Shown: piece after piece, positions 1 to 7,671 of the stretch
Layout of the letters: each line of letters opens with the position of its first letter
Position numbering within the stretch: the first letter of the stretch is position 1
Assembly: GCA_934364795.1 (NCBI GenBank)
Contig: CAKRMK010000061.1
Span: forward strand, 1 to 7,671
DNA from: an uncultured Blautia sp.
GTDB lineage: Bacteria; Bacillota; Clostridia; Lachnospirales; Lachnospiraceae
Direction of reading: 5' to 3'
Length of the DNA stretch: 7,671 nt
Program-made: the position numbers and the translations under genes
Notes under the pieces: model-generated
The model's database searches: none
What the model was told of the DNA's origin: nothing
Seen by the model: the letters and a program-made list of their open reading frames with translations, nothing else

Positions 1-73
1 GCGATAGTGGCGTAGTTGGTAACGCGCGACCTTGCCAAGGTCGAGACCGCGGGTTCGAGCCCCGTCTATCGCT
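1..73 (+). tRNA. tRNA-Gly (anticodon GCC)
   Basis: The sequence folds into a complete cloverleaf. The acceptor stem is GCGATAG paired with CTATCGC, seven perfect pairs. The D arm is 10-13 with 22-25, and the anticodon stem CGACC/GGTCG (27-31, 39-43) closes the loop TTGCCAA. The variable region is AGACC, the T stem 49-53 pairs with 61-65 (one G-U), and the T loop is TTCGAGC. The anticodon at 34-36 is GCC, which reads the glycine codons GGC and GGU. The discriminator base is T73 and no CCA is encoded, so the 3' end must be added by nucleotidyltransferase. The gene starts at the very first base of the window, so its promoter, or an upstream tRNA in the same transcript, is not visible. It is the only plus-strand gene here. 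Confidence 0.97.
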
Positions 74-75
74 CT

Positions 76-104
76 AAGGCTTCGGATTTGTCCGAAGCTT
101 TTTT
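76..104 (+). terminator. Intrinsic terminator of the tRNA-Gly transcript
   Basis: An eight-pair perfect stem GCTTCGGA/TCCGAAGC (79-86, 91-98) with a TTTG loop is followed by six T residues. A76-G78 can extend the stem into the T run. It starts three bases after the tRNA discriminator base, so it ends the tRNA transcript and helps define its 3' trailer. Confidence 0.9.
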
Positions 105-208
105 GTTGTATAAAAAAATTTAGACCATAGAATCCTCAAAAAATTTTTCTGGAAGTGGAACATGCAGATTGCGTGAATGGTTTTACGAAATTCCACATAA
201 TTTTTATT
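105..208. other. Intergenic spacer with no recognised feature
   Basis: This AT-rich spacer lies between the tRNA terminator and the convergent terminator of the purine operon. I see no reading frame with a ribosome binding site. The only structure is a weak six-base inverted repeat, GTGGAA (155-160) with TTCCAC (191-196), whose arms are too far apart to interpret. Confidence 0.6.
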
Positions 209-265
209 AAAAAAACAGCACATGATTATATAGTATAAGTAGTTTTTCTATACGATCATGTGCTG
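209..265 (-). terminator. Intrinsic terminator ending the purO-AICAR formyltransferase operon
   Basis: Read on the minus strand, an 11-pair perfect stem (255-265 with 216-226, CAGCACATGAT/ATCATGTGCTG) is followed by seven T residues (215-209). After a 2-by-2 internal loop the stem continues with five pairs, TATAG/CTATA (229-233, 248-252). It lies about 70 bases beyond the stop codon of the formyltransferase gene. The plus-strand side is also pyrimidine-rich after the stem (CCTTTTCTTTT), so weak termination in the other direction is possible. Confidence 0.88.
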
Positions 266-266
266 C

Positions 267-308
267 CTTTTCTTTTCTGTCTTTTCTTTTCTGTCTTTTC
301 TTTTCAGC
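267..308. repeat. Three tandem copies of a 14-base pyrimidine repeat
   Basis: The unit CTTTTCTTTTCTGT occurs at 267-280 and 281-294 exactly. At 295-308 it is identical except for the last bases (CAGC instead of CTGT). Each unit itself contains a doubled CTTTT. In the minus-strand transcript this is a purine-rich ACAGAAAAGAAAAG track between the formyltransferase stop codon and the terminator. It probably arose by replication slippage; a function is not evident. Confidence 0.85.
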
Positions 309-336
309 TTTTTATCTTTTAACTAATTCTTTTCAT

Positions 337-1521
337 TTAATGATGGAACAGTCTGATTCCTGTAAACGCCATTGCCATCTGATACTTATTACAGGTATCA
401 ATCACATCTGCATCTCTTACAGAACCGCCAGGCTGTGCAATATATTTCACGCCGCTCTTATGCGCTCTTTCAATATTATCGCTAAATGGGAAGAATGCGT
501 CAGATCCAAGGGTAACATCTGTCATCTGATCTAACCAGGCTCTCTTTTCTTCCTTTGTAAATACTTCCGGTTTCACAGTGAAGATCTTTTCCCAGTTTCC
601 ATCAGCCAGGACATCCATATATTCCTCTCCGATATACACATCAATGGCATTGTCACGCTCTGCTCTGGAAATAGTATCTTTAAACGGAAGATTCAGTACC
701 TTAGGGCTCTGACGGAGGAACCAGTTGTCTGCTTTTTGTCCTGCCAGTCTGGTACAGTGAACTCTTGACTGCTGTCCTGCACCAACGCCGATTGCCTGTC
801 CGTCTTTTACATAGCAGACGGAATTGGACTGTGTATATTTCAGTACAATCAGAGAAATCTTCATGTCACGTTTTGCCTCTTCTGAAAGAGCTTTATTCTC
901 TGTCACAATATTGGAAATCAGCTGATCATCAATTGCAAGTTCCTGTCTGCCCTGCTCAAAAGTCACACCAAATACCTGCTTATGCTCCAGTGGAGCCGGT
1001 ACGTAATCCGGATCAATCTGAATTACATTATAATTGCCTTTTTTCTTCTGTTTCAGGATTTCAAGAGCTTCCTCTGTATAACCAGGTGCGATCACACCGT
1101 CAGAAACCTCACGCTTAATAAGAAGTGCGGTATCCTTGTCGCAGACATCAGAAAGAGAAATAAAATCCCCAAAGGATGACATACGGTCAGCACCTCTTGC
1201 TCTTGCATAAGCACATGCAAGAGGGGAAAAGTTTTTCCAGTCCATATCCTCTACCCAGTAGATCTTCGCAAGTGTGTCAGTAAGCGGAAGTCCGATGGAT
1301 GCTCCTGCAGGTGAAACATGCTTGAAAGAAGTTGCTGCCGGAAGTCCGGTTGCTTTCTTCAGATCACGAACCAGCTGCCAGCCATTAAATGCATCCAGGA
1401 AATTAATATATCCCGGTCTGCCACAAAGCACCTGGATCGGAAGCTTGCTTCCATCTTCCATATAAATTCTGGACGGTTTCTGATTTGGATTACAGCCATA
1501 TTTTAATTCTAATTCTTTCAT
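337..1521 (-). CDS. Stand-alone AICAR formyltransferase (phosphoribosylaminoimidazolecarboxamide formyltransferase)
   Basis: This cytosolic enzyme transfers a formyl group from 10-formyl-tetrahydrofolate to AICAR, giving FAICAR, the ninth step of de novo IMP synthesis. The 394 residues correspond only to the transformylase half of PurH; the N-terminal IMP cyclohydrolase (MGS-like) domain is absent. Visible landmarks are the catalytic Lys-His pair in SFKHVSPAG (K67, H68), ARARGADRMSSFGDF (about 106-120), KYTQSNSVCY (228-237), GAGQQSR (247-253), SDAFFPF (340-346), QPGGS (363-367) and a C-terminal RLFHH. About 70 residues separate the GAGQQSR block from SDAFFPF, as in animal ATIC and unlike the short linker in typical bacterial PurH. 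I chose the ATG at 1521 because GGAGG (1530-1534) sits eight bases upstream. An ATG at 1536 in the same frame has no binding site and would contain that GGAGG. The gene follows the cyclohydrolase gene by 62 bases with no terminator between, so both should be under the ZTP riboswitch. It is often labelled purH, although it is only half of that protein. Confidence 0.95.
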   Translation of the reverse strand: MKELELKYGCNPNQKPSRIYMEDGSKLPIQVLCGRPGYINFLDAFNGWQLVRDLKKATGLPAATSFKHVSPAGASIGLPLTDTLAKIYWVEDMDWKNFSPLACAYARARGADRMSSFGDFISLSDVCDKDTALLIKREVSDGVIAPGYTEEALEILKQKKKGNYNVIQIDPDYVPAPLEHKQVFGVTFEQGRQELAIDDQLISNIVTENKALSEEAKRDMKISLIVLKYTQSNSVCYVKDGQAIGVGAGQQSRVHCTRLAGQKADNWFLRQSPKVLNLPFKDTISRAERDNAIDVYIGEEYMDVLADGNWEKIFTVKPEVFTKEEKRAWLDQMTDVTLGSDAFFPFSDNIERAHKSGVKYIAQPGGSVRDADVIDTCNKYQMAMAFTGIRLFHH

Positions 1522-1583
1522 GCCATTTTCCTCCATTTTGGTCTAAATCGGTTGTGATTTCCTGTATTTTTCATTCCTTACTG

Positions 1584-2297
1584 TCAATTATTTTTGTTAA
1601 TAATCCTGGATTCATATTTGCCAGTAGCAATATCAATATATCTGACAAAAAGAGAAACCTTATTATCCTCATTCAGGCTTTCCCAGAGCATATTTGCAAA
1701 TCCGTCCATATCATCCGGAATCTGTACCAGCTTAGGTTCTCCTTCAAAGCTTGGAAGAGGATTTCCGTCACATTTATAAGTATGAATGAAATGGCCCTCC
1801 CCGGCTTTTGCATTCTGATATGCAAAGGTGTAACGGTTACAGGAGGAGGGATCTCCGTTATTGCTTTTCAAAATGGACATTGCATAGCTGTAGGTTCCGT
1901 TTTCTACATGCAAAATTCCGGAAATACGTGGTGTATAGTTTGGTCCGTCCGGCTCAAACTCTCTGGAACGCAAAGACTGCTCAAAAGTCAGCTGATGGTC
2001 CATTCCCTCATAAATAGTATCCGTCTGGTCACCATTTGTCACGATTGTTTTATTTCCAAGTACACGGACAGGTGCATAAATAATCAGGCTTGGATCTACC
2101 AGCTTGGATGGATCAAATGCCTGTGTGCGGATTCCCTCTCCATCCTCTACAAATACACGGTTCCGGCTGTTTTCGCTTCTTCCCATGATAAAATATGCTG
2201 TAACAGCTTTTGTTCCATCAGCACAACGGCCAATAATGATACCTCTTCCCGGATAGGAATTTTCCTTCAGTTCTTTGTCCAATGCGATCATTTCCAT
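1584..2297 (-). CDS. purO: IMP cyclohydrolase, PurO type
   Basis: The predicted reaction is closure of FAICAR to IMP, the last step of de novo purine synthesis, in the cytosol. The 237-residue protein resembles the PurO family (IMP cyclohydrolase, Pfam PF07826), first described in methanogenic archaea, and has no relation to the cyclohydrolase domain of PurH. Recognisable blocks are RGIIIGR (18-24), VTAYFIMGRS (32-41) followed by SRNR (44-47), TNGDQTD (87-93) and EPDGPNYTPRISG (115-127). No signal peptide or membrane segment is present. AAAGGAGA at 2306-2313 is followed nine bases later by the ATG at 2297, which fixes the start. It is the first gene after the ZTP riboswitch, and the gene behind it makes its substrate, which strongly supports the assignment. 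I recognise the family from memory of its motifs and did not check catalytic residues. The family is sometimes listed as PurO-like, and a purO label is an inference. Confidence 0.88.
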   Translation of the reverse strand: MEMIALDKELKENSYPGRGIIIGRCADGTKAVTAYFIMGRSENSRNRVFVEDGEGIRTQAFDPSKLVDPSLIIYAPVRVLGNKTIVTNGDQTDTIYEGMDHQLTFEQSLRSREFEPDGPNYTPRISGILHVENGTYSYAMSILKSNNGDPSSCNRYTFAYQNAKAGEGHFIHTYKCDGNPLPSFEGEPKLVQIPDDMDGFANMLWESLNEDNKVSLFVRYIDIATGKYESRIINKNN

Positions 2298-2365
2298 GCA
2301 GATGTTCTCCTTTCAAATACAATGTTACATATAACAGAAAATTCTGGCAGAATTTCCGTTTGTAT
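2298..2365 (-). other. 5' leader between riboswitch terminator and purO start, with small hairpins
   Basis: Downstream of the terminator T run, the leader contains a hairpin of about nine pairs with a three-base GCC loop (2349-2357 with 2337-2345, core AAATTCT/AGAATTT, one G-U pair near the base). It also holds a five-pair TGTTA/TAACA hairpin before the ribosome binding site. The first may stabilise the read-through mRNA. It has only a short T run and is not a convincing second terminator. Confidence 0.5.
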
Positions 2366-2407
2366 AAAAAAACGCCTGGGTAGCCTTTCTTCCAGGCTGC
2401 CCAGGCG
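2366..2407 (-). terminator. Riboswitch-controlled terminator (attenuator) upstream of purO
   Basis: On the minus strand CGCCTGGGCAGCC (2407-2395) pairs with GGCTACCCAGGCG (2385-2373), 12 of 13 positions with one C-A mismatch, around a nine-base loop. Seven T residues follow (2372-2366). Its 5' arm is made of the CCGCCTGGGC element that the ZTP aptamer needs for its pseudoknot, so the two structures exclude each other. It stands before the first gene of the operon, about 70 bases upstream of the start codon, so it acts as a premature terminator. Confidence 0.93.
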
Positions 2408-2470
2408 GTCGGCACAAATCAGATCCCTGCACTCCCTGTGGGTGATCCCACGATCCGCCAGTCATGCAGT
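2366..2470 (-). promoter_or_regulatory. ZTP (pfl) riboswitch, transcription-terminating
   Basis: The minus-strand leader matches the ZTP/pfl aptamer. P1 is CTGCA (2469-2465) with TGCAG (2431-2427). The conserved TGACTGGCGG occupies the junction (2464-2455). P2 is GTGGG/CCCAC (2451-2447, 2442-2438) with loop ATCA, followed by AGGGAG. After a linker the hallmark CCGCCTGGGC (2408-2399) appears, and GGCGG (2459-2455) can pair with its CCGCC to make the known pseudoknot. The class senses ZMP/ZTP, derivatives of AICAR that accumulate when 10-formyl-tetrahydrofolate is short. Binding should hold CCGCCTGGGC in the aptamer and prevent the terminator, giving an ON switch. The genes behind it consume AICAR and FAICAR, exactly the expected regulon. 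Confidence 0.95.
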
Positions 2471-2476
2471 TCTTTT

Positions 2477-2507
2477 TTATAGTACTATAATTTTTTTCTC
2501 TTTTCAA
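2477..2507 (-). promoter_or_regulatory. Promoter of the ZTP riboswitch-purO operon
   Basis: On the minus strand a -35 box TTGAAA (2507-2502) and a -10 box TACTAT (2484-2479) are separated by 17 bases. This places the start of transcription near 2472, just before the aptamer's first helix at 2469, which supports the assignment. The spacer is very A-rich. The -10 box is embedded in a perfect 14-base palindrome, TTATAGTACTATAA (2477-2490). Confidence 0.75.
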
Positions 2508-2535
2508 GATGGAAAATTTTTTCTTTTTAGGGCAA

Positions 2536-2709
2536 TTTTTTTGGTGTTACTGTTCACTCCGTTCACAGCAACACGCTCCGCGATGCACAGAAATCATGCA
2601 AAGCATGATTTCGCGCCGAGGTTCTCGGGTTTTCTGTGAGCCCTGTTCACAAAAAACACCTCGCGGAATATTATCAGTGAACAGTAACTTTTTTGGTTAC
2701 TGTGAACCG
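2536..2709. repeat. Complex imperfect palindrome, candidate dispersed intergenic repeat
   Basis: Perfect 13-base outer arms GTTACTGTTCACT (2546-2558) and AGTGAACAGTAAC (2676-2688) enclose a second seven-base pair of arms, TCCGCGA (2577-2583) and TCGCGGA (2661-2667). They also enclose a nine-pair hairpin, AAATCATGC/GCATGATTT with loop AAA (2591-2611), and a five-pair hairpin, CCGAG/CTCGG (2616-2628). Further copies of the GTTCACAG/CTGTTCAC words lie at 2561-2568 and 2643-2650, and GGTTACTGTGAACC (2696-2709) nearly repeats the outer arm. Both sides carry a T run followed by GGT(GT)TACTG (2536-2552, 2689-2702), like a short direct repeat. No reading frame in it looks like a protein. The layered symmetry suggests a small non-autonomous or REP-like element. 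It fills the gene-free stretch between the amidase gene and the purO promoter. Confidence 0.7.
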
Positions 2710-2758
2710 AAACTTTTTTATAAAATCAGGAACAGCTTTACCTGTATTTCAAAATTAG

Positions 2759-3532
2759 CTATGAAATTCCCATCAGCTCTTTATCTGCTGCAATCTGATC
2801 TGCAATATCTGTTTTCATCTGCTCCCAGGCCTGGGGATGATCCACATAGTATTTCGGGCACTCTTTCCCGGTTACATCATAATGCCGGATCACCTGCTCT
2901 TCAGTAAGCCCAAACCTTGCACACAGCCACGCTGCCAGCTTTACTACTGAATCATAGGTAGCAGTCTCAAATACGCCTGTATCGTCATTATGGCAGCATT
3001 CAATGGAAATCGTATCTACATTCCTTGAATTGGTTGCATAAGACATTTCTGAAGTAGGAATGCACTGGATCACTTCTCCCTCGAGACCTACCACAAAATG
3101 GCTGCTTACCTTCGTATCATGGGAAACTGCAAGATTTTCAAAATAATCTCTGTTATTTTGCGCTGTGGCACCTGGATTGGCAGTATAATGAATGGCAATT
3201 CCGTTCACTTCATTCAGTGGCAGCTGTGGTCTGGAATATTCATTGGGTGTTAAAAGCTGCACATCTATGTAAGGTGCTCCCTGTGCCATCCATGCCGTAG
3301 GTCCGCTGCTTTCATCTGAAGCCTCTTCCTTTACTTCCCCGGAAGCTGCATTCTGGGTTCTGCTGTTTCTTACAATGAGAATTACTATACCGACCAGCAC
3401 AAGCAATAATAAAAGTACTGCCAGTGCCAGCCGTGTATTTCTCTGTCGTATCCTGCCTGTTTTATCTAATTTTGTACCTTTGTTAAAAGAAGACCGCCTT
3501 GAAAAAGACGGCCTTGGATTTTTTCTTTTCAT
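2759..3532 (-). CDS. Membrane-anchored N-acetylmuramoyl-L-alanine amidase (Amidase_2 family)
   Basis: The protein should cleave the amide bond between N-acetylmuramic acid and L-alanine in peptidoglycan, outside the membrane. Residues 1-34 are strongly basic, and 35-54 are a single hydrophobic helix (LALAVLLLLLVLVGIVILIV) without a signal-peptidase motif, so it is probably a type II membrane protein. An acidic, low-complexity linker (about 60-80) leads to the catalytic domain (about 85-250). The expected zinc ligands of the T7-lysozyme/PGRP fold are visible: H115 in IAIHYTA, H217 in IRHYDVTG and C225 in GKECP. K223, two residues before the cysteine, matches the catalytic lysine of T7 lysozyme, and E178 in ISIE lies at a position often catalytic in this family. 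It has 257 residues and no separate wall-binding repeats. The start codon is 16 bases after the guaB stop with no clear ribosome binding site, which suggests translation coupled to guaB. Its role could be wall turnover, sporulation or recycling; the sequence does not decide. Confidence 0.9.
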   Translation of the reverse strand: MKRKNPRPSFSRRSSFNKGTKLDKTGRIRQRNTRLALAVLLLLLVLVGIVILIVRNSRTQNAASGEVKEEASDESSGPTAWMAQGAPYIDVQLLTPNEYSRPQLPLNEVNGIAIHYTANPGATAQNNRDYFENLAVSHDTKVSSHFVVGLEGEVIQCIPTSEMSYATNSRNVDTISIECCHNDDTGVFETATYDSVVKLAAWLCARFGLTEEQVIRHYDVTGKECPKYYVDHPQAWEQMKTDIADQIAADKELMGIS

Positions 3533-3548
3533 TTAATTATCTGTTCTT

Positions 3549-5048
<1,500 letters not shown>

Positions 5049-5050
5049 TT

Positions 5051-5079
5051 AGTGTAGCAAAAAACTAAATAGGTGTCAA
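5051..5079 (-). promoter_or_regulatory. guaB promoter
   Basis: On the minus strand a consensus -35 box TTGACA (5079-5074) is followed after 17 bases by a -10 box TACACT (5056-5051). Transcription should start near 5044. The -35 box begins ten bases after the stop codon of the upstream membrane-protein gene, and no terminator lies between. Some guaB transcription may therefore also come from the upstream promoter. Confidence 0.85.
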
Positions 5080-5088
5080 TCTAGTAAA

Positions 5089-5589
5089 TTAATCCAAAAA
5101 TACCTTGCTGGGAGCTGTATTTCTCATTGTTTTTGCTAATGTTTCATCTGGCTCAATGATCACCTTGCAGGTATCTGCACCATCACGGGCAATAATGGCA
5201 AAACGTTTATGTTCCGGATTACCAGAGGAAAAATCCTGTACCTTCAGCTTCTGGTTGCTGTTGTAATAATCCATTCTGTGAGAATTAAGAGGTGCCATCA
5301 GATCACATTCAGAAACATTCAGGCTTTTTACTCTTTTTCTTTTAGACTTTGACATAATCTTGTCAATATCAAGTTCTCCGTTTACAAACAGATACTCGAA
5401 TTCCAGGTCTGTGCCAGGAATAATAAAATAAGCGGCAATTCCCAGTGCTATTGCCACAAAGAAAAGAAACGGCATAACGATTCCCACCAGTGCACAGATC
5501 ACTACCAGTGCGATCAGACCGCCCTTTACCAGCTTGTCCTTTATGGTACGTTCTTTCTTGACAAGCAGTTCTGAATACAAATCACTCAT
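5089..5589 (-). CDS. Small two-helix membrane protein of unknown function (DUF6106-like)
   Basis: The 166-residue product begins MSDLYSELLVKK. A hydrophobic hairpin follows, with two predicted membrane segments at about 22-38 and 40-57 split by a proline, and then a hydrophilic C-terminal domain of about 105 residues. That domain contains EYLFVNGELDIDKI (65-78), a basic cluster KSKRKRVK (81-88), HRMDYYN (104-110), SSGNPEHKRF (121-130) and a C-terminal PSKVFLD. I recall this pattern from a conserved clostridial family listed as DUF6106; no function is known to me. The start is ATG 5589, ten bases after AGGAG (5600-5604). A longer frame opening with TTG at 5655 would begin inside the groEL terminator and upstream of the mapped promoter, so I reject it. 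The gene is probably monocistronic with possible read-through into guaB. The soluble domain most likely faces the cytoplasm if both helices cross the membrane, but this is inference. Confidence 0.85.
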   Translation of the reverse strand: MSDLYSELLVKKERTIKDKLVKGGLIALVVICALVGIVMPFLFFVAIALGIAAYFIIPGTDLEFEYLFVNGELDIDKIMSKSKRKRVKSLNVSECDLMAPLNSHRMDYYNSNQKLKVQDFSSGNPEHKRFAIIARDGADTCKVIIEPDETLAKTMRNTAPSKVFLD

Positions 5590-5641
5590 ATCATTTGTTC
5601 TCCTTTGGTTTCTTTTGGGCTGTGCCCTAACATCTTTTATT

Positions 5642-5670
5642 AGTATAGCACACAAAAGGGTCAGCGTCTA
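5642..5670 (-). promoter_or_regulatory. Promoter of the DUF6106-like gene, overlapping the groEL terminator
   Basis: On the minus strand the -10 box TATACT (5647-5642) is preceded by TGC, giving an extended -10 (TGnTATACT). A -35-like TAGACG (5670-5665) lies 17 bases upstream. Transcription should start near 5635, about 45 bases before the start codon. The -35 region sits in the loop and 3' arm of the groEL terminator hairpin, so the two signals share DNA. Confidence 0.78.
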
Positions 5671-5683
5671 TGACACCGACCCT
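5653..5683 (-). terminator. Intrinsic terminator of the groES-groEL operon
   Basis: On the minus strand AGGGTCGGTGTC (5683-5672) pairs with GACGCTGACCCT (5668-5657) at all 12 positions, with two G-U pairs and loop ATA. Four T residues and GTG follow. It lies about 40 bases after the groEL stop codon. The T run is short, so termination may be incomplete. Confidence 0.8.
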
Positions 5684-5723
5684 CTCTAATTCTAAACTTT
5701 TCGTGAATTGAATTGCTTTGAAA

Positions 5724-7352
<1,629 letters not shown>

Positions 7353-7383
7353 TCATTCCTCCTGTTTTCAATCTATATCCTGA

Positions 7384-7671
<288 letters not shown>

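Noticed and set aside
1560..1587. A TTGACA (-35-like) on the minus strand at the end of purO, suggesting an internal promoter for the formyltransferase gene.
   Set aside because: No acceptable -10 box lies 16-18 bases downstream, and the TTGACA contains the purO stop codon TGA, so it is best read as coincidence.
1485..2639. A long open frame of about 384 codons on the plus strand opposite purO and its leader.
   Set aside because: It runs antisense to a well-supported gene, a riboswitch and the palindrome. It has no family resemblance, no good ribosome binding site, and a composition typical of a shadow frame.
2721..2745. A possible terminator for the guaB-amidase transcript (CAGG/CCTG arms on the minus strand).
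   Set aside because: The stem has four pairs with a ten-base loop and an interrupted T run, too weak to call. The real end of this transcript is not identifiable here.
3484..3515. A short direct repeat inside the amidase gene (CAAGGCCGTCTT and CAAGGCGGTCTT on the minus strand).
   Set aside because: It lies in the codons of the basic N-terminal tail (RPS and RRS) and is explained by arginine/serine-rich coding sequence.
5618..5628. A GGGC/GCCC hairpin with a three-base loop in the leader of the DUF6106-like gene.
   Set aside because: It has only four pairs and no T run or link to the ribosome binding site, so there is no basis for a regulatory claim.
5590..5655. An N-terminal extension of 22 codons for the DUF6106-like protein beginning with TTG at 5655.
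   Set aside because: That codon lies in the groEL terminator and upstream of the predicted start of transcription, whereas ATG 5589 has a strong ribosome binding site.

Overview
The window looks like chromosomal core DNA from a Gram-positive anaerobe of the Clostridia, most likely the family Lachnospiraceae. The evidence is the moderate-to-low GC content, strong GGAGG-type ribosome binding sites, a ZTP riboswitch in front of purine genes, a stand-alone AICAR transformylase paired with a PurO-type IMP cyclohydrolase, and a small membrane protein resembling the DUF6106 family. The genus cannot be fixed from this sequence alone. One tRNA gene lies on the plus strand. All protein genes lie on the minus strand, so they are transcribed from high to low coordinates.

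Layout in transcription order. (1) groES and groEL (7668 to 5724) form a chaperonin operon whose promoter lies outside the window; an intrinsic terminator follows at 5653-5683. (2) A 166-residue two-helix membrane protein (5589 to 5089) has its own extended -10 promoter, which overlaps the groEL terminator. (3) guaB (IMP dehydrogenase, 5006 to 3549) has a near-consensus sigma-A promoter. It is followed 16 bases later by a membrane-anchored zinc amidase of the cell wall (3532 to 2759), probably in the same transcript. (4) A gene-free stretch (about 2521-2758) holds an elaborate imperfect palindrome that looks like a dispersed repeat. (5) The last operon starts at a promoter near 2479-2507 and runs through a ZTP (pfl) riboswitch whose 3' conserved bases are also the 5' arm of an intrinsic terminator. 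It then encodes IMP cyclohydrolase (purO type) and AICAR formyltransferase, and ends at a strong terminator (209-265). (6) tRNA-Gly(GCC) on the plus strand occupies the left edge, with its own terminator.

The metabolic theme is the IMP node. The riboswitch-controlled pair would convert AICAR to FAICAR and then to IMP, and GuaB would take IMP to XMP for guanine nucleotides. ZTP signals low 10-formyl-tetrahydrofolate, the cofactor of the AICAR formyltransferase step, so the switch should turn on the two enzymes that clear accumulated AICAR. In most bacteria these two activities are fused in PurH. Here they are separate: the cyclohydrolase is of the type first described in archaea, and the formyltransferase resembles the C-terminal half of animal ATIC more than the usual bacterial PurH.

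I see no evidence of a defence system, phage, insertion sequence with transposase, or CRISPR array. The less explained items are the palindromic repeat, a 14-base pyrimidine tandem repeat after the formyltransferase gene, the guaB-amidase pairing, and the uncharacterised membrane protein.
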